34,471 bases of DNA from Flavobacterium sp. (GCA_010365135.1 JAAFGY010000016.1:1-34471), one strand, 5' to 3'; counted from the first letter of the stretch, positions 7,628 to 17,203 are shown. The notes: a model not told the origin generated them from the letters alone. A program made the numbers and translations.

Positions 7628-10600
7628 TTAAAATTGTACGTTAGCTCCAAACATAAAAGTCTTGGCTTGAGGATAATACCCTCTATCTATTCCAAAAACA
7701 TTACCTCCAATTTCTGGATCGTAACCTGTATATTTGGTAAGGGTCAATAAATTTTCACCTGTTACAAAAAATCTTATTTTAGAAGCTTTAATTTTAGCTA
7801 TAAGATCGTTTGGTAAAGAATAGCCAATTGAAACCACTTTAAGACGTAAATAATCTCCTTTTTCTAAATAAAAATTAGACATATACCCAAAGTTTTTATT
7901 AACATCAGTATTTGTTAATCTAGGATAATCGTTCGAAGTTCCTGGTCCTGTCCAACGACTTAAAGCATCTGTTTGATAATTTGCATTTAAGACATCTAAT
8001 CTACGTAGCCCTTGGAATATTTTATTTCCAGTAACTCCTTGTGCAAAAGCCATAAAGTCGAAACCTTTGTACTCCAAATTGATTGTCAAACCAAAAGTGT
8101 ATTTTGGAAGTGGACTTCCTAAGAATTGCTTGTCAGTATCAGTAATAGCACCATCGCCATTGGTATCAGTCCAACGGAAATCTCCTGGAACAGCATTTGG
8201 TTGAATTAAACCACCAGTACCATTTGAATAAGCATTAACCTCTTCAACAGTTTGAAAAATACCATTTGTTTTATATCCATAAAAAGAATTATAAGGTTGA
8301 CCAATTTGTGTCCTAGTTACATCCCCATCCAAAGATTGGAATGTTGCGTTTCCAGGTATAAAATCTTTATCTAGTCCCAAATAAGTCACTTCATTTTTAA
8401 GATAAGATGCATTTCCATTAGCTGAAAAGTTAAATTCTCCAAATTTTCTGCGATAACCCAATTCAATTTCAACTCCTTTATTTCCCATATCGGCAACATT
8501 GCCCAGCGGACTTCCTGTTGCTCCTATATAACCTGGCAACTCAACAGGTCGCAAAATTCCAGTAGTTTTTTTATCATAATATTCAATAGTTAAATTGAAA
8601 TCATTAAATAATCTGGCATCAAAACCAACATTCAATTGTGATGTTTCTTCCCAATGTAAATCTGGGTTAGCAGGTGCGTCTGGACTATTTCCAGAAAAAA
8701 CAGCTCCTCCTGCACTACCAAAAGTATAATTTCGACCACCACCGATGAGAGCTAAAGAACCATTTGGTTGAATAGCATCATTACCTGTTACTCCATAACC
8801 CGCTCTTAATTTTAAAGTATTTATTATGCTATTGTCTTTCCAAAAACCTTCTTTTGAAACTACCCAACCTGCAGAAAAGGAAGGGAAAATACCATATTTT
8901 TTATTAGAACCAAAATTGGTAGAACCATCACGACGGATGATACCTGTAAATAAATATTTTTCTTTATAATCATAATTCAAACGAGAAAACAATGAGGTTA
9001 CTCTATGTTCTTGAGAAGTATAAGCACTTCCTTTTTTCTTTAGCTCAGATACATATAGATCATTAAAGGAAGCTTCTCTGTAATCATTCGTTGACAAACC
9101 TTGATACGATACATAAGTTCCAGTAGAATTATTATCTACATAAGCACCTTGTCCTACTAATAAAGTGAAGTTATGGTCACCAACACTTTTTGTGTAGGAA
9201 GCCGTATTCTCGACATTCCAAGCAAAAGTTTCATTAGTGCTTCTACTCAAAATATTTTGAGAAGCCAAAACAGTTGCGCTTAAATAATATTGAGGTGTAA
9301 AAGATTCATCACCCCAAAATGCTCTTTTCAGACCAACAGTAGATCTAAATTTTAAATCTTTGATAGGAGTAAACTCAAGATATGCATTTCCAATAAAATC
9401 ATCAGACCAATTGTAATTTCCTAATCTTGTTTTTACGTAAGCAACTGGGTTAGTCATTTCTTGACCCACTACTGAAGAAATACCATAAGGATTTCCGTTT
9501 GCATCTCTGATTACATGAGGATCATCATATAAATTACCGTTTGCGGCAATAGGATCTGTAACTACTACTGGAGTTATAGGATCTAAATTTAATGCTGAGC
9601 TTAATGGTCCACCATATTCACTATTTGTATTTCCTAAACCTACTCCTTTTTGATGTGTGTAACCAAATGTCTGCCCAATAGTAAAAAATTTGGATAATTT
9701 ATGTGTTGAGTTTAACCGAATATTCTTTTTCCCAAAATTTGAAATTTCTTTAGAAACAATACCTTCTTGGTCTGAAATACCAAATGAAGCAAAAAAAGTA
9801 GAAACCTCATTACCACCACTCAAACTGAATTCATGATTGGAACGCATAGCATCATTGCTAAAAATTTGTTTTTGCCAATCTGTTCCCACTCCGAGACCAG
9901 CCAAGTTTGGATAAGGAATAGCTTGCCCAGCAGCACCTGCTTTTTCATTCATTAACGCTCCATACTGAGTAGCATTAAGTAGTTTTACAGTTTTTTCTGG
10001 ACCAGAAATACCAGTAAATCCCGTGTAACTTACAGAGATTTTTCCTGATTTTCCTTTTTTAGTGGTTACCATAATAACACCAGAAGCTGCTCGAGCACCA
10101 TATATAGCTAATGAAGCAGCATCTTTTAGTACCTCGATCGATTCGATATCCGATTGATTTACAAATCCAATTCCACCAGAATCTACAATTACACCATCAA
10201 CAACCCAAAGAGGATTGTTACCGCCGTAAGTATCGAAGGTAGTTAAACCCCTAACCCTCACGGTAGAAGCAGCTCCTGGTTGCCCAGATTGAGCAGCAAC
10301 CATCACGCCAGAAACTCTTCCTTGCAAGGTTTGTTCAATACGTCCATTAGGAATTTTTTCAAGATCCTTTGCTTTAACGCTGGAGATTGCACCAGTATTC
10401 ACACTTTTCTTTTGAGTACCGTATCCTACCACCACAACTTCCTGTAAGGATTGTGACTCTGGACTAAGTGTCACCGTAATATTTGTTCTACCCTTAATGG
10501 CTTCCTGAACGGAAGAATATCCCATATAACTGTACATTAAAGTACCACCTGAAGCAGCCTTTATTTGATAATTCCCATCCATATCCGAAGATGTTGCGTT

Positions 10601-10750
10601 GGTAGTACCTTTAATTAAAATGGTTACTCCTGGAATGGGTAATCCGTTCTCGTCTATTACTTTTCCTTTTATGGATACATCTTGTGCTTGCCCATAAACT
10701 GAGAATAGAACAGATAAAAAACAAAAAATAAGTAATTTTGTTAATTTCAT
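7628..10750 (-). CDS. susC: SusC/RagA family TonB-dependent outer-membrane transporter
   Basis: This 1040-residue protein has a signal peptide (about 1-22, ending GQAQ). A carboxypeptidase-D regulatory-like domain follows (about 26-98; KGKVIDENGLPIPGV, GTTNATSSDMDGNY). Next come the TonB-box region EVVVVGYGTQKK (about 104-115), the plug domain (about 116-232, with the SIEVLKDAASLAIYGARAASG signature) and a long beta-barrel ending in Phe, as needed for outer-membrane insertion. There is no N-terminal STN domain for anti-sigma signalling, which fits control by the divergent one-protein regulator. It imports oligosaccharides with SusD using TonB energy. It is the first gene of the PUL, 363 bases from the regulator gene. 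The symbol denotes the family only. Confidence 0.95.
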   Translation of the reverse strand: MKLTKLLIFCFLSVLFSVYGQAQDVSIKGKVIDENGLPIPGVTILIKGTTNATSSDMDGNYQIKAASGGTLMYSYMGYSSVQEAIKGRTNITVTLSPESQSLQEVVVVGYGTQKKSVNTGAISSVKAKDLEKIPNGRIEQTLQGRVSGVMVAAQSGQPGAASTVRVRGLTTFDTYGGNNPLWVVDGVIVDSGGIGFVNQSDIESIEVLKDAASLAIYGARAASGVIMVTTKKGKSGKISVSYTGFTGISGPEKTVKLLNATQYGALMNEKAGAAGQAIPYPNLAGLGVGTDWQKQIFSNDAMRSNHEFSLSGGNEVSTFFASFGISDQEGIVSKEISNFGKKNIRLNSTHKLSKFFTIGQTFGYTHQKGVGLGNTNSEYGGPLSSALNLDPITPVVVTDPIAANGNLYDDPHVIRDANGNPYGISSVVGQEMTNPVAYVKTRLGNYNWSDDFIGNAYLEFTPIKDLKFRSTVGLKRAFWGDESFTPQYYLSATVLASQNILSRSTNETFAWNVENTASYTKSVGDHNFTLLVGQGAYVDNNSTGTYVSYQGLSTNDYREASFNDLYVSELKKKGSAYTSQEHRVTSLFSRLNYDYKEKYLFTGIIRRDGSTNFGSNKKYGIFPSFSAGWVVSKEGFWKDNSIINTLKLRAGYGVTGNDAIQPNGSLALIGGGRNYTFGSAGGAVFSGNSPDAPANPDLHWEETSQLNVGFDARLFNDFNLTIEYYDKKTTGILRPVELPGYIGATGSPLGNVADMGNKGVEIELGYRRKFGEFNFSANGNASYLKNEVTYLGLDKDFIPGNATFQSLDGDVTRTQIGQPYNSFYGYKTNGIFQTVEEVNAYSNGTGGLIQPNAVPGDFRWTDTNGDGAITDTDKQFLGSPLPKYTFGLTINLEYKGFDFMAFAQGVTGNKIFQGLRRLDVLNANYQTDALSRWTGPGTSNDYPRLTNTDVNKNFGYMSNFYLEKGDYLRLKVVSIGYSLPNDLIAKIKASKIRFFVTGENLLTLTKYTGYDPEIGGNVFGIDRGYYPQAKTFMFGANVQF

Positions 10751-11044
10751 TTTTCTAAAATTTTGGTTAATTAATTAGTAATTCAATACAATAATAAGCA
10801 AATTTTTTCATATTTGATTATCCAATACGTCAAAATTTATATACAAAAACACATCAAAACCTATTTTCATATACAACAAAAACTAATCAAAAAAATTTTA
10901 TACTATTGATTTTCATATTATTAAAAATAATTTTAACACCCAATTCAAATAATAAATAAACAAACTACCACTACATTTATAAAAAATGACTTTTATTTGT
11001 ATTTATTAGATATTTTTAGAGAATATTATTTTCTTTTTAATACT

Positions 11045-11052
11045 TACATTTG
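11045..11052 (+). promoter_or_regulatory. Candidate -7 box for the PUL regulator gene
   Basis: TACATTTG matches the Bacteroidota -7 consensus TAnnTTTG and lies 61 bases before the ATG. A TTTG -33 element at the right distance is not clear, so the promoter would be weak or regulated. Confidence 0.35.
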
Positions 11053-11055
11053 AGA

Positions 11056-11080
11056 ATTCTTTAAGATTCTTTAAGATTTC
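11056..11080 (+). repeat. Tandem 10-base repeat ATTCTTTAAG, possible operator
   Basis: ATTCTTTAAG occurs at 11056-11065 and again at 11066-11075, and a third partial unit starts with ATTTC after one A/T shift. The period is close to one turn of the DNA helix and the repeat sits just after the candidate -7 box. This placement would suit binding by a dimeric or oligomeric regulator such as the one encoded downstream. Confidence 0.45.
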
Positions 11081-11113
11081 TATCCATTAATTTACTGTAA
11101 TTAATATTAATAT

Positions 11114-13984
11114 ATGACGCTTTCAAACCGCTGCTCCCTATTGTTCTTCTTTCTTATATCTATAACTTTCTTCGGACAAGTGAAGAGTATCGGGCTTCCA
11201 GAAATACGAAATTATAAAAGAGCCGATTATAATGGAGGAACTCAAAACTGGAACATTGATCAGGACAAAAATGGCAATCTTTATTTTGCTAATAACAATG
11301 GTCTTTTTCAATTGGATGGTTCTTCATGGCACAAGTTTATGTTGCCTAATACTTCCGTTATTAGATGTGTAAAAATCGAGGACTCAGGAAAAATCTTCGT
11401 GGGAGGTTACAATGAATTTGGTTATTTTAAATCGAATTCAAAAGGAATACTCATCTACTACTCGCTATCTAAATTTCTTGATAAAAAAAAGGCGGCTTTT
11501 GACATTGTTTGGAAAATACATATCATTAATGATGAAGTAATTTTTCAGTCCTTTGAAAGCATTTTTATTTTTAAAAACAATACATTAAAAATTCTCAAGC
11601 CTTTCTCTCGATTCCAGTTTTCCTTTTTAGTTGACAATAAACTCTATATTCAAGATGTATCCAAAGGCATAGTAGAATACCGGAATGGAAAATTAATTCC
11701 GCTTAACGGCACAACCATTTTGAACAACACTGAGGTTTGGGGAATATTTTCAATGTCAGAAAACCAACTTCTCATTGCTACCCTTGACAAAGGCCTATTT
11801 CTGTACAGTAAAAACGCTATGACTCCTTGGAACACAGACGCAAATACTTTTGTCAAAAAAAATAGTTGTTTGGGAGGCGTTTCTATAAAGAGTAATTATA
11901 TTGTACTCAATTCCGTTTTAAATGGAATTATTATATGCGATAAAACTGGCAGAATAATTCAACATATTAATCAAATAAAAGGAATTCAAAACAACACTGT
12001 GCTTACTTCATTTGTAGATAATAAAAATAATTTGTGGCTAGGACTTGATAATGGAATCGCATTCATAAATGTAAATTCTCCGTTTTCCTATTTTGGGTAT
12101 AGTTATGATTTAAGTACTGTTTATGCAACGGTTATCCACAAAGGAAATCTCTATGTCGCTACAAACCAAGGAGTATTTTACCATTCATGGGACAAACCTT
12201 TTAAAGAAGGAGTCTTTGCCCTTGTAGAAGGCACAACTGGACAAGCTTGGAATATTCAAGTAATTGACAATCAACTACTTTGCGCGCACAATCGAGGACT
12301 ATTATTAATTGAAGGAGGGAAAACCATTCAAGCATTAGACAATATTAATGGATATTGGAGTTTAAAAAAAATTCCTAATCATCCCAATTATATGATTGGC
12401 TCTAATTACAATGGCTTCTCATTATTTGAAAAAAAATCAGATGGTTGGCACTATGCGAACCAAATTCAAGGATTTTCTAAATCAGTAGGGGATTTTGAAA
12501 TTGACAACCAAGATATTTGGGTAAAAAAAGATGAACTCGTTTATCAAATTACACTTGATGATGTTTTTAAAAAATTTAAAATAGTTAAAACCTATGAAAA
12601 TCTCTCCGCATCAGATAAAGGAATTGGCAGCATTCAACGCTTAAAAAACAATATCTATTTTCAAACAAACAACCATTTCTATAAATATTCACAAGATAAA
12701 AAAGTCTTTTATAAAGATAATTTAGTTAGCGACTTGTTCAAAAATATTTCAAAAATCACTACGATTTACGAGGATACTTATGGTAATATTTGGTACATCA
12801 ACAAAGAATCATTATGTGTCTTAATGAAAGCCGATATGGGTGATTATACCAATATTGTAGCTCCGTTTTTAAATATAACGCAAAATTTAGTTTACAACAA
12901 GTTATCCATTTACACTATTGATCCTGAAAACATATTTATTGGTCTTACCGATGGATTAGTTCATTATGATTCAAAAGCCATAAATGATTTCGTATCCAAA
13001 CCCAAAGCTTTAATAAGAAGTTTTTCGTTTTTAGGGGATACAATCGTATTTGGTAATGGAAAAAATAAAACTTTGAAATTTAAAATTCCTTATAAATCAA
13101 ACAATGTAAAATTTACATTTTCTTCGCCAACTTATGATAATATCGAAAATATTAAATTTTCTTATCAACTAGAAGGTTTTGAAGACAAATGGAGCAATTG
13201 GTCATCAGCCTCAGTAAAAGAATACACCAACTTAAGAGAGGGTAATTACAAGATGAGGGTAAAAGTGGAAAATAGTTTTGGAATTCAATCTGAACAAGCA
13301 ATTGTTCCATTTACCATTTCACCTCCTTGGTACAGGCATTTCTTGGCATACCTTTTTTACATCATTTGCATTACTTTAATCACTTATTATATCAGAAAGA
13401 GAATAAAAACCAAGATTAGAAAAGACAGGTATTTTGAAACTATCGAACAAAGAAGACTATATCTTGAAAAAGAATCGAAAATTAGACAAGAACAATTTGA
13501 CTTGGAAAAAGAAATAGAAAGACTAAATAACGAAAAATTACAAATTAAAATTTTAGCCAAAGACAAAGAACTAGTAAACAATTCATTACAGGTTGTAAAG
13601 AAAAATAAAATTCTAAATGGCATCATTCACAAATTAAAAGACATTAATGTTGAAACATTTGATGAATCGGCAAAATTCCAATTCAATAAATTAAATAAAA
13701 GTATTGTAAAAGAAGTCAATGCAGACCAAAGCTGGAAAGATTTAGAAAAACATATTAAGAATGTTCATTTTGATTTTTTGAAAAGATTAAAAGAAAAATA
13801 TCCAACAATCTCGCCAAGGGAATTAGATTTATCGACCTATTTATTGATGAATATGTCAACAAAAGAAATTGCCGAAATCATGAATATTTCAAGAGGAGGT
13901 GTCGAATTAGCTCGATACAGATTAAGAAAAAAACTTGAACTCAACAAGAAAGAAAACCTCATTGGGTTCTTAATGAGTATATAA
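11114..13984 (+). CDS. Transmembrane sensor-regulator: beta-propeller, Y_Y_Y domain, LuxR-type HTH
   Basis: This 956-residue protein has a signal peptide (about 1-21, ending FFGQ). A long periplasmic region follows, with repeated NLWLGLDNGI and NGLFQLDG type motifs of two-component-regulator propeller blades. A Y_Y_Y (triple tyrosine) domain spans about 666-735, and one membrane segment about 741-761. A charged coiled coil spans about 775-850, and a LuxR/GerE-like helix-turn-helix about 896-950 (TISPRELDLSTYL, TKEIAEIMNISRGGVE). There is no histidine kinase or receiver domain, so ligand sensing outside and DNA binding inside are in one polypeptide, as in SusR-like regulators. Divergent placement next to susC strongly suggests that it senses a glucan fragment and controls the PUL. 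Confidence 0.9.
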   Translation: MTLSNRCSLLFFFLISITFFGQVKSIGLPEIRNYKRADYNGGTQNWNIDQDKNGNLYFANNNGLFQLDGSSWHKFMLPNTSVIRCVKIEDSGKIFVGGYNEFGYFKSNSKGILIYYSLSKFLDKKKAAFDIVWKIHIINDEVIFQSFESIFIFKNNTLKILKPFSRFQFSFLVDNKLYIQDVSKGIVEYRNGKLIPLNGTTILNNTEVWGIFSMSENQLLIATLDKGLFLYSKNAMTPWNTDANTFVKKNSCLGGVSIKSNYIVLNSVLNGIIICDKTGRIIQHINQIKGIQNNTVLTSFVDNKNNLWLGLDNGIAFINVNSPFSYFGYSYDLSTVYATVIHKGNLYVATNQGVFYHSWDKPFKEGVFALVEGTTGQAWNIQVIDNQLLCAHNRGLLLIEGGKTIQALDNINGYWSLKKIPNHPNYMIGSNYNGFSLFEKKSDGWHYANQIQGFSKSVGDFEIDNQDIWVKKDELVYQITLDDVFKKFKIVKTYENLSASDKGIGSIQRLKNNIYFQTNNHFYKYSQDKKVFYKDNLVSDLFKNISKITTIYEDTYGNIWYINKESLCVLMKADMGDYTNIVAPFLNITQNLVYNKLSIYTIDPENIFIGLTDGLVHYDSKAINDFVSKPKALIRSFSFLGDTIVFGNGKNKTLKFKIPYKSNNVKFTFSSPTYDNIENIKFSYQLEGFEDKWSNWSSASVKEYTNLREGNYKMRVKVENSFGIQSEQAIVPFTISPPWYRHFLAYLFYIICITLITYYIRKRIKTKIRKDRYFETIEQRRLYLEKESKIRQEQFDLEKEIERLNNEKLQIKILAKDKELVNNSLQVVKKNKILNGIIHKLKDINVETFDESAKFQFNKLNKSIVKEVNADQSWKDLEKHIKNVHFDFLKRLKEKYPTISPRELDLSTYLLMNMSTKEIAEIMNISRGGVELARYRLRKKLELNKKENLIGFLMSI

Positions 13985-13991
13985 TTGAACC

Positions 13992-14024
13992 AAAAACGCC
14001 ATCCTAATGTAAGATGGCGTTTTT
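13992..14024. terminator. Bidirectional intrinsic terminator between the regulator gene and murF
   Basis: Arms AAAAACGCCATC (13992-14003) and GATGGCGTTTTT (14013-14024) pair perfectly over 12 bp with a 9-base loop. The stem has an A-run on one side and a T-run on the other. It lies between two convergent genes and can serve both. Confidence 0.9.
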
Positions 14025-14046
14025 GATGTATCGAAAATGTATTTTT

Positions 14047-15330
14047 TTACAAAAAGTTCAAGATGCGTTCCAAAGCCATTCCTCTGGAGCCTTTTATAAG
14101 AATAGAACTATTCCTGATTTTTACTTCGCTTAAATAATCAGAAAAAGCATCGAAAGTTTCATAAAAATGAAAATTATTTTTATCCACACGATTGCTGTAA
14201 AAATCTTTTCCAATGAAGTAGCAAACTAGGTCTTTTTCATCCAAAAGTAAATTCACAATAGATTTGTGTTCTTCTAAACTTTCTTTTCCTAGCTCAAACA
14301 TATCGCCGAGAATCATAATTTTATTTGAATTGTCTAATTGTACAAAATTCTCGATTGCCACACCCATACTACTTGGATTAGCATTGTAAGCATCCAGAAT
14401 TATCTGATTTGTGTCTTTGGTTATGAGCTGGGAGCGATTATTTTCAGGAATGTAGCTTTCTAAAGCCTCTTTAATGGCACTATCATCCACTTCAAAATAT
14501 TTTCCAATTGTGAGTGCTGCATTAATGTTATTGGCATTGTACAAACCAATCAAATGCGTTTGAATAAGAAGATTCGAAAACTGAATTTCCACAAATGGAT
14601 TTGCAGCAATAGAACTAATATTCACATTCGCATTTTTCTTATTTATGCCAAAACAATACGATTTTAATGGTTTTGATTTCTCTACTTGAATTTTATCTTC
14701 CAAGTTGATGAAAGCTAATTTATCATTTTGCACAAGATAAGTATACATCTCGCTTTTAGCTTGTATAACGCCTTCTACACCTCCAAAACCTTCCAAATGC
14801 GCTTTGCCAAAATTAGTAATGTAACCAAAATCAGGTTGAGCCAATTCACATAGAAATTCAATTTCCTTTTTATGATTGGCGCCCATTTCTACAATTCCAA
14901 TCTCAGTTTCACTATTGAAAGATAATAGTGTCAACGGCACACCGATGTGATTGTTTAAATTGCCTACGGTTGCTTTTGTTTTGAATTTCTTTGACAGAAC
15001 CACATTTATCAACTCTTTGGTAGTTGTTTTTCCGTTGCTTCCCGTAAGAGCAATTATTGGTAATTTTAAATACTGACGGTGAAATTTGGCCAATTCCTGC
15101 AAAGCAATTAAACTGTTATTCACCAAAATAGTTCTTTGGTCAATAAAATAATCTTGATTATCTATTATTACAAAAGAAGCTCCCTTTTCAAGTGCTTCTT
15201 TAGCAAATGTATTGGCGTCAAAATTCTCTCCCTTTATAGCTACAAATAATGAATCAGATTCAATTTTACGAGTATCAATCGATACTGAATTACATTTTAA
15301 AAAAACACTGTGAATGTATGCGATGTCCAT
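14047..15330 (-). CDS. murF: UDP-N-acetylmuramoyl-tripeptide--D-alanyl-D-alanine ligase
   Basis: MurF adds D-Ala-D-Ala to UDP-MurNAc-tripeptide, the last cytoplasmic step of the peptidoglycan precursor. The Mur ligase features are present: an N-terminal domain with SIDTRKIESDSLFVAIKGENFDA, the ATP P-loop TGSNGKTTTKEL (about residues 96-107), the VGNLNNHIGVPLTLL segment, EMGANHKKEIEFL, and the C-terminal DAYNANPSSM motif. I place the start at the ATG at 15330 (MDIAYIHSV, 427 aa). The longer frame to 15363 would need a TTG start and would run into a terminator hairpin. It is transcribed in the same direction as gldJ, 62 bases after the gldJ stop codon. Confidence 0.95.
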   Translation of the reverse strand: MDIAYIHSVFLKCNSVSIDTRKIESDSLFVAIKGENFDANTFAKEALEKGASFVIIDNQDYFIDQRTILVNNSLIALQELAKFHRQYLKLPIIALTGSNGKTTTKELINVVLSKKFKTKATVGNLNNHIGVPLTLLSFNSETEIGIVEMGANHKKEIEFLCELAQPDFGYITNFGKAHLEGFGGVEGVIQAKSEMYTYLVQNDKLAFINLEDKIQVEKSKPLKSYCFGINKKNANVNISSIAANPFVEIQFSNLLIQTHLIGLYNANNINAALTIGKYFEVDDSAIKEALESYIPENNRSQLITKDTNQIILDAYNANPSSMGVAIENFVQLDNSNKIMILGDMFELGKESLEEHKSIVNLLLDEKDLVCYFIGKDFYSNRVDKNNFHFYETFDAFSDYLSEVKIRNSSILIKGSRGMALERILNFL

Positions 15331-15346
15331 ACCAACAATTTTAAAA

Positions 15347-15375
15347 AATAAAAGCCCTATCAAAGGGCTTTTATT
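15347..15375 (-). terminator. Intrinsic terminator between gldJ and murF
   Basis: Arms AATAAAAGCCCT (15347-15358) and AGGGCTTTTATT (15364-15375) form a perfect 12-bp stem with a 5-base loop. On the minus strand it is followed by further T residues (TTTTAAAA). It lies 17 bases after the gldJ stop and just before the murF ATG at 15330. It should lower read-through from gldJ into murF. Confidence 0.8.
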
Positions 15376-15392
15376 ACTATTATATAAAAAGT

Positions 15393-17084
15393 TTAATTTC
15401 TAGCTGATTTTCTTTTTTCTGATTTAGCACCCACTTTTGACATTGCACATCTAAATCCAATATAATCGGTTGCCATATCTTGTGGAAAATACCTTCTTTG
15501 AGCTGGGTCCAACCAATACGCTCTGTCTCTCCAAGAACCTCCTTTATACACTCTTACGTTGTCATCAATTAGAGTAGTTCTTTTATTATTCTTGTCATAT
15601 TTTCTAACCATATTCCCTAAACTATCTACTGAAACATTGTGTCTAGGAGCATTATACATATTCTGTCCCTCTTTTGCGTTTTTGGTGTCCGTTTCTGAAT
15701 CACCAAAATTGAAATAGCGTGTGGATTGTTTGTCACCATCTCTATAATTTGTATTGTCACTTTTATCAAAGTTTTGTCTCAAATACGTTTCATTTTCGTC
15801 TACTGGAACTTGAGCAATTTGACCTGGCAAGCTAGTTGCCACTCTTTTACCATTGCTTAAAGTGGCATATTGTATGCTATCTTTACCAATGATATCAACT
15901 TTTCCGTCTTTTCCAATTTTATTTTTGGTGTATTGATTTCCTCTAAAATAATTAAAATCATTTGATTCGTTATCAATAATGGGTCTATAAACATCCATCA
16001 CCCATTCGGCCACGTTTCCTGCCATATCATATAAACCAAAATCGTTTGCTGGATAGCTTTTTACTTTATTTGTAATATCTGCACCATCATCAGACCATCC
16101 TGCAATTCCACCATAATCACCATTTCCTTGTTTGAAATTGGCCAATTGATCTCCTTTGCTTTGTCTTTTTCCAGAACGTGTGTAACTTCCAGACCAAGGA
16201 TATTTTTTCTGTCCTTTATAAATATTATATTCTCTTTGTCCTACATCAGCCGCAGCTGCATATTCCCATTCAGCTTCGGTTGGAAGTCTATATTCGGGAA
16301 GAAGAATTCCAGAAGAACGTTGTGCATAAATGTTTGTGGGAGTAACAACTTTGCCGTTTTTTCCAGCTTTTGGAGTTTTTATTCCTCCTTTTTTGTCCGC
16401 ATATTTTCCTGGTAATACAATTTGAGGATCTCCACCATACACTGATGTTGGCGAATTTAAATACGTTTCCGTACTAAAATTAGCATCTGCAGTTACATCT
16501 AATGTTTTGGCATTTTTTTTAAGATAACCGTTTTTTTCTAACAATGCTTCATTTACACGATCGGTTCTCCATTTAGCAAATTCAACCGCCTGAATCCAGT
16601 TTACACCAACTACAGGGTATTCTGAATAAGAAGGATGTCTCAAATAGTTATTGGTCATTGTCTCATTATAACCCAATCTGTTTCTCCAAACTAAAGTATC
16701 TGGAACAACACCGTTATAAACATCTTTATAAAGTTCTTCGGTTGGTGGAGTTACTTTCTTAGTGTAGTCAATATATTGTAAATACATGGCATTGGTCACC
16801 TCTGTTTCGTCCATATAAAAAGATTGAACGTGTTGCTGAGTCGGAGTATTATTCCAATCGTGCATAACATCATCTTCGACTTTTCCCATTGTAAATGTAC
16901 CCCCTTCGACGAAAACCAATCCAGGTCCAGCTTCTTGTTTTTTGGAGGATTTTTTACTATCTATTTTCCAACCGGTTGCTTGCGAGGTGTTTTTCGAGCT
17001 AGATTTTTTACTACAACTAGCAAAGCCAACTATCAATAGTATTGATAAAATCGAACGTAAGGCCATAATTTTGTTTACTTTCAT
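15393..17084 (-). CDS. gldJ: Gliding motility lipoprotein GldJ
   Basis: This protein is a lipoprotein with a formylglycine-generating-enzyme (sulfatase-modifying factor) type fold. From the ATG at 17084 it is 563 residues. The signal MKVNKIMALRSILSILL ends at the lipobox FASC. The fold is seen in the early GGTFTMG and MDETEVTNAMYLQYIDY stretches, in LPTEAEWEYAAAAD, in GLYDMAGNVAEWVMDV, and in the final GSWRDRAYWLDPAQRR and YIGFRCAMSKVG. GldJ is an outer-membrane lipoprotein needed for gliding and for type IX secretion, and is not an active enzyme as far as known. The longer frame to 17117 needs a TTG start and puts charged residues before the signal. Divergent porU and porV next door support the name. 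Confidence 0.93.
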   Translation of the reverse strand: MKVNKIMALRSILSILLIVGFASCSKKSSSKNTSQATGWKIDSKKSSKKQEAGPGLVFVEGGTFTMGKVEDDVMHDWNNTPTQQHVQSFYMDETEVTNAMYLQYIDYTKKVTPPTEELYKDVYNGVVPDTLVWRNRLGYNETMTNNYLRHPSYSEYPVVGVNWIQAVEFAKWRTDRVNEALLEKNGYLKKNAKTLDVTADANFSTETYLNSPTSVYGGDPQIVLPGKYADKKGGIKTPKAGKNGKVVTPTNIYAQRSSGILLPEYRLPTEAEWEYAAAADVGQREYNIYKGQKKYPWSGSYTRSGKRQSKGDQLANFKQGNGDYGGIAGWSDDGADITNKVKSYPANDFGLYDMAGNVAEWVMDVYRPIIDNESNDFNYFRGNQYTKNKIGKDGKVDIIGKDSIQYATLSNGKRVATSLPGQIAQVPVDENETYLRQNFDKSDNTNYRDGDKQSTRYFNFGDSETDTKNAKEGQNMYNAPRHNVSVDSLGNMVRKYDKNNKRTTLIDDNVRVYKGGSWRDRAYWLDPAQRRYFPQDMATDYIGFRCAMSKVGAKSEKRKSARN

Positions 17085-17203
17085 ACTCTTTTGTAGGTGA
17101 TAATTTCTGAGGTGCAATATAATAATTAACCATTAAACCGCAACATCATTTTTTTATTTTATAAATTGAACTGTATTAACCAAATAATTACTCAGTCCAA
17201 ACG

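Larger units (their letters stand above)
10751..11113. promoter_or_regulatory. Divergent control region between susC and the PUL regulator
   Basis: This 363-base, very AT-rich region has no gene and must hold the promoters of both divergent units. Two similar stretches start ATATACAA at 10839 and 10869, each running into A-rich sequence with ATCAAAA; they are 30 bases apart, about three helical turns. On the regulator side a tandem 10-base repeat lies at 11056-11075. I could not find an exact TAnnTTTG box for susC. Confidence 0.6.

Noticed and set aside
10751..11113. Exact susC promoter
   Set aside because: Several A-rich near matches to the complement of TAnnTTTG exist (for example at 10799 and 10855), but none has both a correct box and a correctly spaced TTTG.
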